DNA from: Devosia aurantiaca
GTDB taxonomy: Bacteria > Pseudomonadota > Alphaproteobacteria > Rhizobiales > Devosiaceae
Reading direction: 5' to 3'
Length of the DNA: 64,000 nt
Assembly (NCBI RefSeq): GCF_011058215.1
Contig: NZ_JAALFG010000003.1
Span: forward strand, 248,001-312,000
The notes below the pieces were generated by a model. It saw only the letters and a program-made list of their open reading frames with translations. It searched no databases and was not told the DNA's origin. This document shows, piece after piece, positions 9,831 through 20,035 of this stretch (the stretch's first letter is position 1; each line of letters starts with the position of its first letter). Position numbers and translations under genes: made by a program.

Positions 9831-11693
9831 ATGTTCAACCGCGTCATCAACTACTTCGACAACCTTTATGCCCCCACCGCACTGGCCCAAGACCGCCAGC
9901 CGCCCATGGGCATCAATGCCTTTGTTGGCTACTTCGTCAGCCAATTCCGGGGCGCCTTTATCCTTCGCATCATCTGTGTCGCCATCGGTGCCGTCGCCGA
10001 TGCGCTGATGCCTGTCTTTGTCGGCCTCGTGGTCGGCATGTTGGCCACCACGCCGCCGGGGCAGATCTTCGACCTGCACGGCCGGACCCTGCTGTTGATG
10101 GTGGTGGTCGTCGTCCTCGTGAGGCCGACAACTTTTCTCCTCGACACGCTGATCCGCAACCATGCCATCGTGCCCAACCTCGTCGATATCGTCCGCTGGC
10201 AAAGCCATTGGCACGTCATCCGACAGAGCTGGACCTATTTCCAGAACGACTTTGCCGGGCGCATCGCCAACAAGGTCATCCAGGCCGGCGAGGCCATCGA
10301 GATCGGGGTCAACCTCACGATCGACGCAGCCTGGTACGCGCTGGTCTTTGTCATCGTGGCGGTGGTCGTCCTGGCGCAACTCGACCCGGTTCTGTTGTTG
10401 CCCATCGGGGTGTGGCTGCTGGTCTATGCCGTGCTCTTCACCATCACCATGCCGCTGATCGCCCGCTATTCCGAAACGCTTTCGGAAGCCAAGTCGGTGA
10501 TGACGGGGCGCATCGTCGATAGCTACACCAATATCCAGACGCTCAAGACCTTCGCCAGTGGCGAGCACGAGGACCAGTATGTCGCCGAAAGCGTCACGCT
10601 GCATGTGGTCGAGTTCCGCAAGCTCATGCGGGTCTTTACGTACATGTGGTCGGTGCTGTTTCTGCTCAATGCAGGCCTGGTGGTCTCGGTAACCTGGCTG
10701 GCTTTGGCTGGCTGGAACCAGGGCACGCTGAGCGCGGCGGCGGTGGCGACGGCCATTCCCTTCGTCCTGCAGATCATGAACATGAGCGGCTGGATCCTCG
10801 AGATCGGCTCCAACGTGTTCCGCCAGGTCGGCACCACCAAGGACTCGATGGAAACTATCGCCCAGCCGTTGACCATGCTCGACGCGCCCGCGGCCAAGCC
10901 GCTCGAGGTCACCAAGGGGGAGCTGGTCTATGACAATGTCAGCTTCAACTACTGGCGCGGCAAGGCCGGCTCGGTGATCGACGAGTTCTCGCTCAGGGTG
11001 GCGCCGGGCGAGAAAATCGGGCTCGTCGGCCGGTCGGGTTCAGGCAAGTCGACGCTGGTGAACCTGGCGCTGCGCATGTTCGATGTGCAGGAAGGATCGA
11101 TCCGCATCGACGGGCAGGACGTGCGCGAGGTGACGCAGGAAAGCGTGCGGGCGGCCATCGGGCTTGTCAGCCAGGACACGTCGCTGCTGCATCGGTCGGT
11201 GCGGGAGAACCTCATCTACGGTCGCCAGGATGCTACCGAGGAGGAGATGATCCGCGCCGCCGTGCAGGCCAATGTGCATGACGTCATCATGGGCCTTTCC
11301 GACCCCGAGGGCCGGCGGGGCTACGAGGCGCAGGTGGGCGAGCGCGGCGTCAAGCTATCCGGCGGGCAGCGGCAGCGCATCGCCATTGCCCGCGTCCTGC
11401 TCAAGAACGCGCCGATCCTGGTTCTGGACGAAGCGACGTCGGCGCTCGACAGCGAGGTCGAGGCGGCGATCCAGGAGCAGTTGACGCAGTTGATGGCGGG
11501 CAAGACGGTGATTGCCATCGCCCATCGCCTCTCGACCATCGCGGCCATGGACCGGCTCGTGGTGCTGGAGCAGGGGCGGATCGTCGAGGAGGGAACCCAT
11601 GCCCAGCTGCTGGCGCGGGGCGGGCATTATGCCATGCTCTGGCAGCGGCAGTCGGGCGGCTTCCTCGATCTCGACGCCGGCGCGACGGCGTAG
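9831..11693 (+). CDS. ABC exporter half-transporter (permease fused to ATPase), second of a pair
   Basis: A 620-residue exporter subunit. A six-helix transmembrane domain occupies about residues 30-340. The ATPase has Walker A GRSGSGKST near residue 400, signature LSGGQRQRIAIARVLL near 508, Walker B ILVLDEATSALDSE near 530 and H-loop IAIAHRLST. The ATPase half is nearly identical in its motifs to the upstream paralogue, while the N-terminus (MFNRVINYFDNLYAPTALA) differs, as expected for partners in a heterodimer. Both nucleotide sites look catalytically competent, unlike exporters with one degenerate site. The ATG at 9831 has only a weak ribosome-binding site. It ends 5 bp from a convergent GGDEF-EAL gene. 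The substrate is unknown. Confidence 0.87.
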   Translation: MFNRVINYFDNLYAPTALAQDRQPPMGINAFVGYFVSQFRGAFILRIICVAIGAVADALMPVFVGLVVGMLATTPPGQIFDLHGRTLLLMVVVVVLVRPTTFLLDTLIRNHAIVPNLVDIVRWQSHWHVIRQSWTYFQNDFAGRIANKVIQAGEAIEIGVNLTIDAAWYALVFVIVAVVVLAQLDPVLLLPIGVWLLVYAVLFTITMPLIARYSETLSEAKSVMTGRIVDSYTNIQTLKTFASGEHEDQYVAESVTLHVVEFRKLMRVFTYMWSVLFLLNAGLVVSVTWLALAGWNQGTLSAAAVATAIPFVLQIMNMSGWILEIGSNVFRQVGTTKDSMETIAQPLTMLDAPAAKPLEVTKGELVYDNVSFNYWRGKAGSVIDEFSLRVAPGEKIGLVGRSGSGKSTLVNLALRMFDVQEGSIRIDGQDVREVTQESVRAAIGLVSQDTSLLHRSVRENLIYGRQDATEEEMIRAAVQANVHDVIMGLSDPEGRRGYEAQVGERGVKLSGGQRQRIAIARVLLKNAPILVLDEATSALDSEVEAAIQEQLTQLMAGKTVIAIAHRLSTIAAMDRLVVLEQGRIVEEGTHAQLLARGGHYAMLWQRQSGGFLDLDAGATA

Positions 11694-11698
11694 AACGA

Positions 11699-13659
11699 TC
11701 AGCTGGCGGCGCTGAGCCGCCGGCTGTCCTCATTGGCAAGATAGCTTTCCAGCTTGGCGACGGGCATCGGGCGACCGAAGAGGTAGCCCTGCATGACGTG
11801 ACCGCCAAGCGACACCAGTGCCTCAAGCTGCTCCTCGGTCTCGATGCCCTCAAACACGCAGGAAATGCCGAGGTTCCGGCAGAGGTCGACCATGGTCTTG
11901 ATGATGGCGCGGCTGGCAGCGTCGGTGGTCACTTCGGCCACAAAGGAGCGGTCGATCTTGATGCGGTGCAGCGGCAGCTTCTGCACATGCGTGAGGCTCG
12001 AGTGGCCGGTGCCGAAATCATCGAGCGCAATGCGGGCGCCAAGGCCAAGCAGCGCCAGGAGCGAAACGTTGGCCTGTCGCAGATCGCGCATCACGGCGGT
12101 CTCGGTGATCTCGAAATCGAGACGGCAGGGGCGGGGATAGGCTTTGACGAGATTGACCAGCTGCTCGATGGCGGCGAGTGAGCCGATGTCGTGGGCGGAG
12201 AGATTGACCGAGAGGCGCATGCCGCGCGGCAGGGTGGCGCTGATTTCGAGCGCCTTGCGCAGGACGATTTGGGTAATGCGGCAAATCTGGCCGATGCGCT
12301 CGGCCATGGGGATGAACTCGGCCGGCGAGACTTCGCCCAGGATCGGACTGCGCCAGCGGGCCAGTGCCTCAAAGCCGGTGGTGACGCCGGCCGCGACGTC
12401 GAACTGGGGCTGCAGCAGGATGTAAATCTCGTTGTCGAGATCGGCACTGTGGAGCAACTGCTCCATCTGGCGCACCTTGATCAGCTCGCTGGCGTGACGC
12501 TCGGTGAAGAGCACTGCGCCACCGCGGGCTTCGCGCTTGGCGACCCAGGTGGCGTAATCGGCATGGTCGTAGAGGCTATCGGCGGTATCGCCCGGGCGCG
12601 ATGCGGCAATGCCCATTGAGGCGGTGATCCGAACGGTACCGAGCGGCATTTCGAAGGACTGGCTGAAGACGCCGCGGATCACTTCCGCGCAGCGCTGCTG
12701 CGCAGCGGTGTCGGTGGGCTCCGGCATGATCAGCGCAAAGGTGCCCCCTTCGAGCCGGGCCAGAAACGTCGTGTCGCGCTTGACCTGCTCGATGCGGCGG
12801 GCGATCTCGGCCATGACCTGATCGCCGGTGATCTGGCCAAAGATCTCGTTGACCGATTTGAAGTTGTCGATGTCGATGCGAGCAACCGCGATCGACTTGC
12901 CGGACTGCTGCGCTTCGGCAAGTTTTTCGCGCAATTGCCGCTCAAAACACCGGCGGTTGGGCACGCCCGTGAGACTGTCGAGATTGGCCAGCTTGTGGTT
13001 CTCGTCGAGCAGGCGCAGCGTGTCGCCCTGGCTTGCAAGGATATTAGCGCGCGATGCGATCAGCGCCGCAAAATCCTTGTTGTTGTTGAGGAGGATCACC
13101 AACAACACGGCCACGACCAGGACCATGTTGATGGCAATGGCGATCAGCGTTTCCTCGCCGGTCATCAGGAAAAAGCAGTGAAGGGCACGAGGACGCAGAT
13201 GCCGACGGCGAGGGCCGCAGAGCGAACATGCATCAGGCAGAAGATGCAGCCGATCGTGGTAATGCCCATGTAGAACGCGATCTGCGAGCGCAAAAAGGCA
13301 TCGCCATAGGGGTAGAGGCTAAAGCTCCAGGCAGTAAAGCCGATGGCGAGGCCTGCTCCTGCCCAGACCATGGCGCGCAGGCGGACATCGGCCAAGGCGA
13401 CGCTCACATCCTCGCTACGCGTGCGATACCACATGAGGGTACGGAAGACGCAGACCAGGGTGAGGACTGCGGGGATATAAACAGTCAGCTCGATCGGCGC
13501 GACGCCATGGTAGGTCGACGCCAGAATAACGGTATTGGCCACAAGCATTGCATAAAGCAGCGGCACTTGCCGACGGACGGCCTTCCATTGCGCAACCTTG
13601 AGGTCGGGTGCTGCAGCTGGATCGGTGGCGATGTCGCGATACTGTCGTAAAACGGACAT
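11699..13659 (-). CDS. Membrane GGDEF-EAL cyclic-di-GMP protein, frameshifted, degenerate GGDEF
   Basis: Predicted to break down the second messenger c-di-GMP at the inner membrane. After repair the product is about 653 residues: an N-terminal block of five or six hydrophobic helices (about 30-190), a GGDEF domain (about 225-385) and an EAL domain (about 400-640). The GGDEF signature is replaced by EGGTF, so cyclase activity is unlikely. The EAL domain keeps FEALARW, NLSAHDI, DDFGTGHSSL, KIDRSFV and the final E in FEGIETEEQ, so phosphodiesterase activity is plausible. The frame breaks in a T run near 13170: one added T joins VPFTAF to FLMTGEETL. The ATG at 13659 has GAAAGG 7 nt upstream and is preferred over 13677. 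Confidence 0.88.
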
Positions 13660-13862
13660 GTACTGGCCTTTCGGCAAGAAAGTAGCCGGTCAAAGCCTAA
13701 TAGTTTCGTAAGGCAAAACGCGGCTTCTGCGCTCGGGTTGTTCCGTAAATGCCGAAGCCGAATAAAACCTCGGCGACCCCATTGGAACGACGCGGTCCTC
13801 CCGCTAGAACAGGCATCGAAATCGATTGCACCGGCAAAGCAAGCCGGGCCGAGGAGACCACT

Positions 13863-16382
13863 ATGGCCATTGCCAGCCACAACACTGCCCTTGCCCTGAA
13901 CGGCGAGTTTAGCCTTTCAAGCCCAACGCGCGAAATCGCGACGACGATCACTTTGCCCGGTGACGTCCATGGCGCGCTGCTGGCGGCCGATCTCATTCCC
14001 GATCCCTATTACGGCGAGAACGAGAAGGTGGTGATGTGGGTCAACGAGACCGCCTGGTCGGTCGAGCGCCGCTTCACAGCCTCGGAAACAGATGTCGACG
14101 GCTACCTGACGCTGACGCTGGCCGAGGTCGACTGTATCGCGACCATTTTCCTCAACGGCGAAGTGGTGGCCCGCACCGACAATAGCTTCGTTCGTCACGA
14201 CATCGACGTGACCGGCAAGGTGCACGCCGGCGACAATACGATGCGCATTGATTTCGATATCGCGCCGGACGTTGCCAAGGCCCGCGCTGACGCCCATCCA
14301 TTCCCGATCCCGTTCACCAAGAACTACCAGACCAACGGCCTGGCCGGCATCCACATGAACTTCATCCGCAAGGCTGCCTGCCATGCCGGGTGGGACTGGG
14401 GCATCTGCACCATGCCAATCGGCGTCTACGGCACGATGAGCCTGCGCAAGGCGCGGCTGGCGCGGCAGGAAAGCGTGCAGGTCGACCAGACCCACGGCGA
14501 GAAGTTGGTCAAACTCGCTGTAAAGACTCGTCTATTTGCCTTCGCTCATGGTGAGGTGGAACTTGAGCACAGGATCGATGGTCAGGTCGTGACCAACACC
14601 GTGACAGTGCAAAAGGGCGAGAACGTCTTCACACACAACATCACCATCCAGAACCCGCGCATTTGGTGGCCGGCCGGGCAGGGCGAGCAGCCGCTTTACG
14701 AGCTGACCACCAATCTTGAAGGCGAAGTGACGACCCGCAAGATCGGCCTGCGCAAACTCGAATGGGTCGTCGAAAAAGACGAGATCGATCACACATTCAA
14801 GTGCCGTATCAACGGCCGCGACATCACCATGATGGGCGCCAATTGGATCCCGGCCGACGCCATTCCCAGCCGCGTGACGCCGGACGTGATCCGCGATTTG
14901 CTCGATAGCGCCAAGGCCGCCAACATGAACATGCTGCGCATCTGGGGCGGCGGGCAGTATGAGCCGGACTATTTCTACGATCTCTGCGACGAGCTCGGTA
15001 TCCTGATCTGGCACGATTTCATGTTTGCCTGCATGAGCTACCCGTCCGATCGCCCCTTCCTCGACAGCGTGCGGATCGAAATCACCCAACAGGTGCGCCG
15101 CCTTAGCCACCATGCCTCGATTGCCCTCTGGTGCGGCGACAACGAGGTCATCGGCTCGCTCGGCTGGTATCCCGAAACCAAGGCGGCGCCGGAGCGCTAC
15201 GTCGCCAATTACGACCGGCTCAACTCCATGCTCGGCAATATCGTCGAGGACGAAGACCCGGCCCGTCGCTTCTGGCCGTCCTCGCCGTCCATGGGCTATC
15301 TCGATTTCTCCGACGGCTGGCATGCCGATACGCGCGGCGACACGCATTATTGGGACGTTTGGCACTCGGCCAAGAGCTTTGACGCCTATCGCACGGTCAA
15401 TCCGCGCTTTGCCTCCGAATTCGGCTTTCAGAGCTTTACCTCGATGAATGTCATCGAGACCTTTGCGGAACCCAAGGATCGCAATCCGTCCTCGCCGGTA
15501 ATGGAAAACCACCAGCGCAACAATGGCGGCAATGCACGCATCCTCGAGACCATGACGCGCTATTTCCGCTTTCCGCGCGATTTCGACCAAATGGTGTTCC
15601 TGAGCCAGATCCAGCAGGGCCTCGCGATCAAAACCGCCATCGAATACTGGCGCTCCACCAAGCCGCGCTGCATGGGCACGCTTTATTGGCAAATCAACGA
15701 CATCTGGCCGGTGGCGAGCTGGTCGAGCCTCGACTATGGCGGGCAGTGGAAGCTGATGCACTATATGGCGCGTCGCTTCTACAACCTGGTCAACGTCGTC
15801 GCCGTGCCGGAAATCACCGAAGTCCGCACCAATTCACGCGGGACGCCGGTCGAGAACCAGCTGCCCGACCGTATCGTGCTCAAGGCCATCAACGACACCG
15901 GCCGGCCGGTTTCGATCAAGCTCGAGGTTCAAGCGGTCAAGGTCAGTGGCGAAAGCCGCAGGCTCTTCGGCGGCAATTCGGCTGTGGGCGCCGATGCGGC
16001 CATCGCCGTGACCGAGATTCCCTATGGGGACCTTGCGGCCGACGAATTCCTGTTTTTCGTCTGGACCGACGCGCAGGGTAGGGTGCTGGGCGAGAACGAC
16101 TATTTCCCGCAGCCCTACAAGGCGTATGAACTGGTGCCGGCGACGGTTTCGAGCACATGGTCGGATCGGGACGGGCTAGCCGTTCTGACGCTCGAGGCGG
16201 ACAAGCCCGCCTTCTTTGCCACGGCAACCGTGGATGCGCCGGGCTATTTCTCCGACAATGCCCTAACGCTGTTGCCGGGGCGGCTGGTGGAACTGGTCTT
16301 CCACCCGCGCCATGGCCGCCAGGTGCGTTCGGCTGAGCTGGCGGGGTCGTTGCAGGTTCGGCATTTGGCAGAGACGTTTTGA
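13863..16382 (+). CDS. Beta-mannosidase, glycoside hydrolase family 2
   Basis: Hydrolyses terminal beta-linked mannose from manno-oligosaccharides. The 839-residue protein has the family 2 layout: jelly-roll sugar-binding domain (about 1-175), immunoglobulin-like domain, TIM barrel (about 290-600) and C-terminal beta domains. The acid/base glutamate is in CGDNEV near residue 423 and the nucleophile is probably the glutamate in SEFGFQS near 518. WGGGQYEPDYFYD and HDFMFACMSYP are typical of beta-mannosidases. The ATG at 13863 is chosen because GAGGAG lies just upstream, although the frame is open from 13749. No signal peptide is evident, so it is probably cytoplasmic and acts on imported oligosaccharides. 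No transporter for these is adjacent. Confidence 0.9.
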   Translation: MAIASHNTALALNGEFSLSSPTREIATTITLPGDVHGALLAADLIPDPYYGENEKVVMWVNETAWSVERRFTASETDVDGYLTLTLAEVDCIATIFLNGEVVARTDNSFVRHDIDVTGKVHAGDNTMRIDFDIAPDVAKARADAHPFPIPFTKNYQTNGLAGIHMNFIRKAACHAGWDWGICTMPIGVYGTMSLRKARLARQESVQVDQTHGEKLVKLAVKTRLFAFAHGEVELEHRIDGQVVTNTVTVQKGENVFTHNITIQNPRIWWPAGQGEQPLYELTTNLEGEVTTRKIGLRKLEWVVEKDEIDHTFKCRINGRDITMMGANWIPADAIPSRVTPDVIRDLLDSAKAANMNMLRIWGGGQYEPDYFYDLCDELGILIWHDFMFACMSYPSDRPFLDSVRIEITQQVRRLSHHASIALWCGDNEVIGSLGWYPETKAAPERYVANYDRLNSMLGNIVEDEDPARRFWPSSPSMGYLDFSDGWHADTRGDTHYWDVWHSAKSFDAYRTVNPRFASEFGFQSFTSMNVIETFAEPKDRNPSSPVMENHQRNNGGNARILETMTRYFRFPRDFDQMVFLSQIQQGLAIKTAIEYWRSTKPRCMGTLYWQINDIWPVASWSSLDYGGQWKLMHYMARRFYNLVNVVAVPEITEVRTNSRGTPVENQLPDRIVLKAINDTGRPVSIKLEVQAVKVSGESRRLFGGNSAVGADAAIAVTEIPYGDLAADEFLFFVWTDAQGRVLGENDYFPQPYKAYELVPATVSSTWSDRDGLAVLTLEADKPAFFATATVDAPGYFSDNALTLLPGRLVELVFHPRHGRQVRSAELAGSLQVRHLAETF

Positions 16383-16407
16383 GCTGAGGGTGCGGTGAAG
16401 GTTGCCT

Positions 16408-16615
16408 GACCCCCACCCGGCCTCCCCTTTAGGAGGGCGCTGTTCATAAAGACGCGGATAGGATTGTTCATCGCCTCCCTCCCCTTGATGGGGAGGGAAT
16501 GAGGGTGGGGGGTGGGGCCGCATTCTAACCTGTGTGCTTTGCTCCACCCCACCCAGCTTCGCTAAGGCCTGCCGGCCCAGCTTCGCTACCCCTCCCCCTC
16601 AAGGGGAGGGAGGGG
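16408..16615. repeat. Intergenic GC-rich hairpin repeats between beta-mannosidase and EamA genes
   Basis: Most of the gap 16383-16735 is structured non-coding DNA. CCCTCCCC-ttgat-GGGGAGGG (16477-16497) and CCTCCCC-ctcaa-GGGGAGG (16591-16609) are hairpins. CCCAGCTTCGCTA is repeated directly at 16552-16564 and 16576-16588. It resembles the other palindromic elements in general style but has a different core sequence, so it is probably a second repeat family. Confidence 0.75.
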
Positions 16616-16735
16616 CTGACGTGATGTGTTGGTGGCCTTGGGCTTTAGCCTGGTCGAGAGTGCACTCACCGGTTGACTTGCCGCGCCCGGTCAGCCATCG
16701 CTCGCCTGCGCCCCTGAAGGCGACCTGGATGTTTG

Positions 16736-17647
16736 ATGCCCGCCGTTTCCCCGATCGAGAGCCGTGCCAATTTCGGCATCATGCTGGTTCTGGCCTCGCA
16801 GCTGGTTCTGCTGGTGCTCGATATCTCGGCCAAATGGCTTTCGGTCGAGGGGATACCGACGACCGAAATCGTCTTCATGCGCTACAGCATGCATCTGATT
16901 TTGCTGGTGTTGCTGTTTCTGCCGGTCAGCGGACGCGCGCTGTTTCAGAGCAATAATCTCAAGCTTGAGCTCCTCCGCGGGGCCTGTCTTTTGGTCACCA
17001 CCGGGCTCAACTTCCTGGCCATGAAGTTCTTGCCGCTGACGGTGACCAGCGCCATCCAGTTCACCTCGCCGCTGATCATCTGCGCCATGTCCGGACCCTT
17101 GCTGGGAGAGAAAGTCGGCTGGCGGCGGTGGCTCGCCATCGGCGTGGGTTTTGTCGGCATCCTGATCATCGTGCGGCCGGGATCGGAAGCGTTCCATCCG
17201 GCAGCGCTGCTGAGCCTCGGATGCGCATTCTTTCTGGCGCTGTTCTCGATCCTGACGCGTAAGCTTGCAGGCGTCGACACCGCGCTGACGCAGCAATTTT
17301 ACGCCGGGGTGACGCCCATCATCCTCTTGCTGCCGATCGCCTTTACCGGCTGGACCTGGCCGAGCCTGCCGATCTCCTGGGTCGCCTTCTTCATCATGGG
17401 CGCGGCCGGGCTTGGCGGGCACTTCCTCAACTCGGTGGCGCATCGCTTCGCCTCGCCCGCGACGCTGGCGCCGTTCAGCTATTTGAGCCTTATCTACCTC
17501 TCGATCGCCAGCTGGCTGATCTTCAAGCAGCCGCCCGACCAGTGGTTTATCCTGGGCGTTGCGGTGATCGTCGCCAGCGGGCTCTATATCTGGCTGCGCG
17601 AACGGCAACTGGCCAAGCGCGCATCGGCTTTGGACATCGATCCTTAG
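16736..17647 (+). CDS. EamA/DMT-superfamily membrane transporter
   Basis: A 303-residue inner-membrane protein with about ten hydrophobic helices in two repeated halves, the EamA layout (drug/metabolite transporter superfamily). The middle motif FTSPLIICAMSGPLLGEKVGWRRW and the end of the second half are typical of the family, which exports amino acids, nucleobases or other metabolites. The substrate cannot be inferred. The ATG at 16736 (MPAVSPIESR) is preferred; an in-frame TTG directly before it is less likely. Its stop codon overlaps that of the convergent NADH dehydrogenase gene by 4 bp. Confidence 0.83.
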   Translation: MPAVSPIESRANFGIMLVLASQLVLLVLDISAKWLSVEGIPTTEIVFMRYSMHLILLVLLFLPVSGRALFQSNNLKLELLRGACLLVTTGLNFLAMKFLPLTVTSAIQFTSPLIICAMSGPLLGEKVGWRRWLAIGVGFVGILIIVRPGSEAFHPAALLSLGCAFFLALFSILTRKLAGVDTALTQQFYAGVTPIILLLPIAFTGWTWPSLPISWVAFFIMGAAGLGGHFLNSVAHRFASPATLAPFSYLSLIYLSIASWLIFKQPPDQWFILGVAVIVASGLYIWLRERQLAKRASALDIDP

Positions 17648-18936
17648 CCCTTGTCGACTTCCTCCAGCGGCTTGGTGTGTGGCGCCATGCCGTGGGTGAT
17701 CAGCCTTGAGCTGCGATTGCCGGTGAGGTAGATCCAGAGCCAGCTGATGGTGATGAAGATACGGGTGCGGGTTTCGACCAGGAAGTAGATGTGGGCGAGG
17801 CCCCAGACCCACCAGGCCAGTCCGCCCTTGAGCTTGATCCAGCCGAAATCGATGATGGCGGAGCGCTTGCCGATGGTGGCGAGATCGCCGGCGTGGCTGT
17901 AGCGGAAGGGGCCGGGCGCGGGCTGGCCGGCAAATTTTCGGCGCAGCAAGTCGGCCACGTAGCGGCCCTGTTGCTTGGCGGCGGGAGCGATGCCGGGTAC
18001 CGGCTTGCCGTTCTCGCGCAGCACGGAGGCGGCGTCGCCGATGACGAAGACATTGGGGTGGCCGGGCACGGACAAGTCTGGCGCGACCTTTATGCGGCCG
18101 GCCTTGTCGCCCTCGATGCCCAGCCATTTTGCCACGGGCGAGGCTGCAACGCCGGCACCCCAGATGATGGTCTTGGCCTCGAGGCGCTGGTCGCCAAAGG
18201 TGACGCCGTCCGCATCGACTGCGGTGACGGGTTTGCCCAGCTCCACGTCGACGCCCATCTTGCGCAGCGATCGGAGCGCGTAGCTGGAAAGATCGTCGTC
18301 GAAATTGCCGAGGATCTTGTCGCCGCCCTCGATCAGGACGACGCGCATTTCGCGCGGGTCGATGGTCTGGAACTGGCCGCGGAGGCTGGCGCGACCGAGT
18401 TCGACGATGGCTCCGGCCATTTCGACGCCGGTCGGACCGCCGCCGATCAGCGCGAATGTAAGCAGCGCCTTGCGGCGGGACGGATCGGTCTCGCGCTCGG
18501 CAGCTTCGAAGGCCAGCAACAGCTTGCGGCGAATGGCGGTGGCGTCCTCGACGGTCTTGAGGCCGGGCGCGAAAGCCTCCCACTCGTCGTGACCGAAATA
18601 GGCATGTCTCGCGCCGGTGGCGAGGATGAGGCTGTCATAGCTTTCGCGCGAGCCGTCTTCGAGCAGCACCGCACGATCGGCCGCGTCGACGCCGGTGACG
18701 GTCGCCATGATGACGCGGACGTTTTGGTGGTAGCGCAGGAGGTGGCGGATGGGCCAGGCGATCTCGGAGGGGCTCAGCGCCGCGGTGGCGACTTGATAAA
18801 GCAGGGGCTGAAAGAGGTGGTGGTTGCGCCGGTCGATCAGCACCACGTCGCAATCGACCGCACCGAGCGACTTGGCCGCCAAGAGGCCGCCAAAGCCTCC
18901 GCCAACGATGACGACGCGGTGCTTGCGGTCTGCCAT
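17644..18936 (-). CDS. ndh: Type II NADH:quinone oxidoreductase (FAD-dependent)
   Basis: Passes electrons from NADH to the quinone pool without pumping protons, at the inner face of the membrane. The 430-residue protein starts with the FAD-binding fingerprint VVIVGGGFGGLLAAKSL. A second nucleotide-binding fold follows at LIGGGPTGVEMAGAI near residue 165 for NADH, then the FAD-contacting VFVIGDAAS near 295. A hydrophobic C-terminal stretch (IFITISWLWIYL) would anchor it in the membrane. HHLFQPLLYQVATAALSPSEI is strongly characteristic of Ndh enzymes. GGGAG lies upstream of the ATG at 18936. It is divergent from dusA and ends in a TTAG stop overlap with the EamA gene. Confidence 0.92.
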   Translation of the reverse strand: MADRKHRVVIVGGGFGGLLAAKSLGAVDCDVVLIDRRNHHLFQPLLYQVATAALSPSEIAWPIRHLLRYHQNVRVIMATVTGVDAADRAVLLEDGSRESYDSLILATGARHAYFGHDEWEAFAPGLKTVEDATAIRRKLLLAFEAAERETDPSRRKALLTFALIGGGPTGVEMAGAIVELGRASLRGQFQTIDPREMRVVLIEGGDKILGNFDDDLSSYALRSLRKMGVDVELGKPVTAVDADGVTFGDQRLEAKTIIWGAGVAASPVAKWLGIEGDKAGRIKVAPDLSVPGHPNVFVIGDAASVLRENGKPVPGIAPAAKQQGRYVADLLRRKFAGQPAPGPFRYSHAGDLATIGKRSAIIDFGWIKLKGGLAWWVWGLAHIYFLVETRTRIFITISWLWIYLTGNRSSRLITHGMAPHTKPLEEVDKG

Positions 18937-19033
18937 TGGGTCTCCCTCTTGCTGCCTATTGGGGAACAGGCGGGCCCGGTTCCGGTTGCATGGCGGATTT
19001 GGCGCCGCCGCACTTATGCGCTAAAGCAGCGCC

Positions 19034-20035
19034 ATGAGCACTGCCGAGATAAACCGGACGCGCCGCTTTTCCGTGGCACCGATGATCGACTGGACCGACC
19101 GGCATTGCCGGACGCTGCATCGGCTGCTGACGCGCAATGCGCTTCTGTTCACCGAGATGATCGTGACCGGCGCAATCGTCCATGGCGATGCCGAGCGGCA
19201 CCTGCGCTTCGGCGCGCATGAGGGGCTGGTGGCGCTGCAGCTGGGTGGCTCGGACCCGGCCGATCTCGCCCAGGCCATTCGCATCGCTGAGCCCTTCGGC
19301 TTTGCCGAATATAACCTCAATGTCGGCTGCCCTTCCGACCGGGTGCAATCGGGTAAGTTCGGCGCTTGCCTGATGGCCGAGCCCGATCTTGTAGCCGACT
19401 GCGTGCGCGCCATGCGCGAGGCGACGGACCGGCCGGTGACGGTCAAGTGCCGCATCGGTATCGACGACCAGGATACCGAGGAAAGCCTCGATCGGTTTGC
19501 CGACAGGATCGTCGCGGCCGGGGTCGACGCCGTTTACGTGCATGCCCGCAAGGCCTGGCTGCAGGGGCTGAGCCCCAAGGAAAACCGCACCATTCCGCCG
19601 CTCGATTATCCGCGCGTCTATCGCCTGCGCGAACGGTTGCAGCCGCTGCCGATGGCGATCAATGGCGGCATCGAGACGCTGGAGCAGGCAGAAGCGCACC
19701 TCAAGCACATGGACGGGGTGATGCTGGGGCGTGCCGCCTACAACAATCCGATGCTCCTGGCGGAGGTCGACGCCCGCATTTTTGGCGATGTGCATGAGGT
19801 GCCGGATCTCGCAGCGATCATGCATGCGATGGCGGAGTATGCGGAGGCGGAGCTGACGGCTGGCGATGCCCGGCTCAACAATATCGCACGGCACATGCTG
19901 GGCCTTGCCAATGGCCGGCCCGGTGCCAAGCAGTTCCGCCAGATCCTCAGCGTCGATGCCGCTAAGCGCGGGGCGGGGCCCGAGGTGATGATGCGGGCCC
20001 TGGCCGCCGTCGAGCCGCTTGCCGAAGCGGTCTAG
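19034..20035 (+). CDS. dusA: tRNA-dihydrouridine(20/20a) synthase DusA
   Basis: An FMN enzyme that reduces uridine to dihydrouridine in the D-loop of tRNA. The 333-residue length is standard. The N-terminus FSVAPMIDWTDRHCR binds FMN. The catalytic cysteine is in NVGCPSDRVQSGKFGACLM near residue 98, and VTVKCRIGIDD is the tRNA/FMN-binding stretch of the DusA subfamily. INGGIET and GVMLGRAAYNNP complete the TIM barrel. The ATG at 19034 has only a weak ribosome-binding site. The stop codon overlaps the convergent protease gene in CTAG. Confidence 0.95.
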   Translation: MSTAEINRTRRFSVAPMIDWTDRHCRTLHRLLTRNALLFTEMIVTGAIVHGDAERHLRFGAHEGLVALQLGGSDPADLAQAIRIAEPFGFAEYNLNVGCPSDRVQSGKFGACLMAEPDLVADCVRAMREATDRPVTVKCRIGIDDQDTEESLDRFADRIVAAGVDAVYVHARKAWLQGLSPKENRTIPPLDYPRVYRLRERLQPLPMAINGGIETLEQAEAHLKHMDGVMLGRAAYNNPMLLAEVDARIFGDVHEVPDLAAIMHAMAEYAEAELTAGDARLNNIARHMLGLANGRPGAKQFRQILSVDAAKRGAGPEVMMRALAAVEPLAEAV

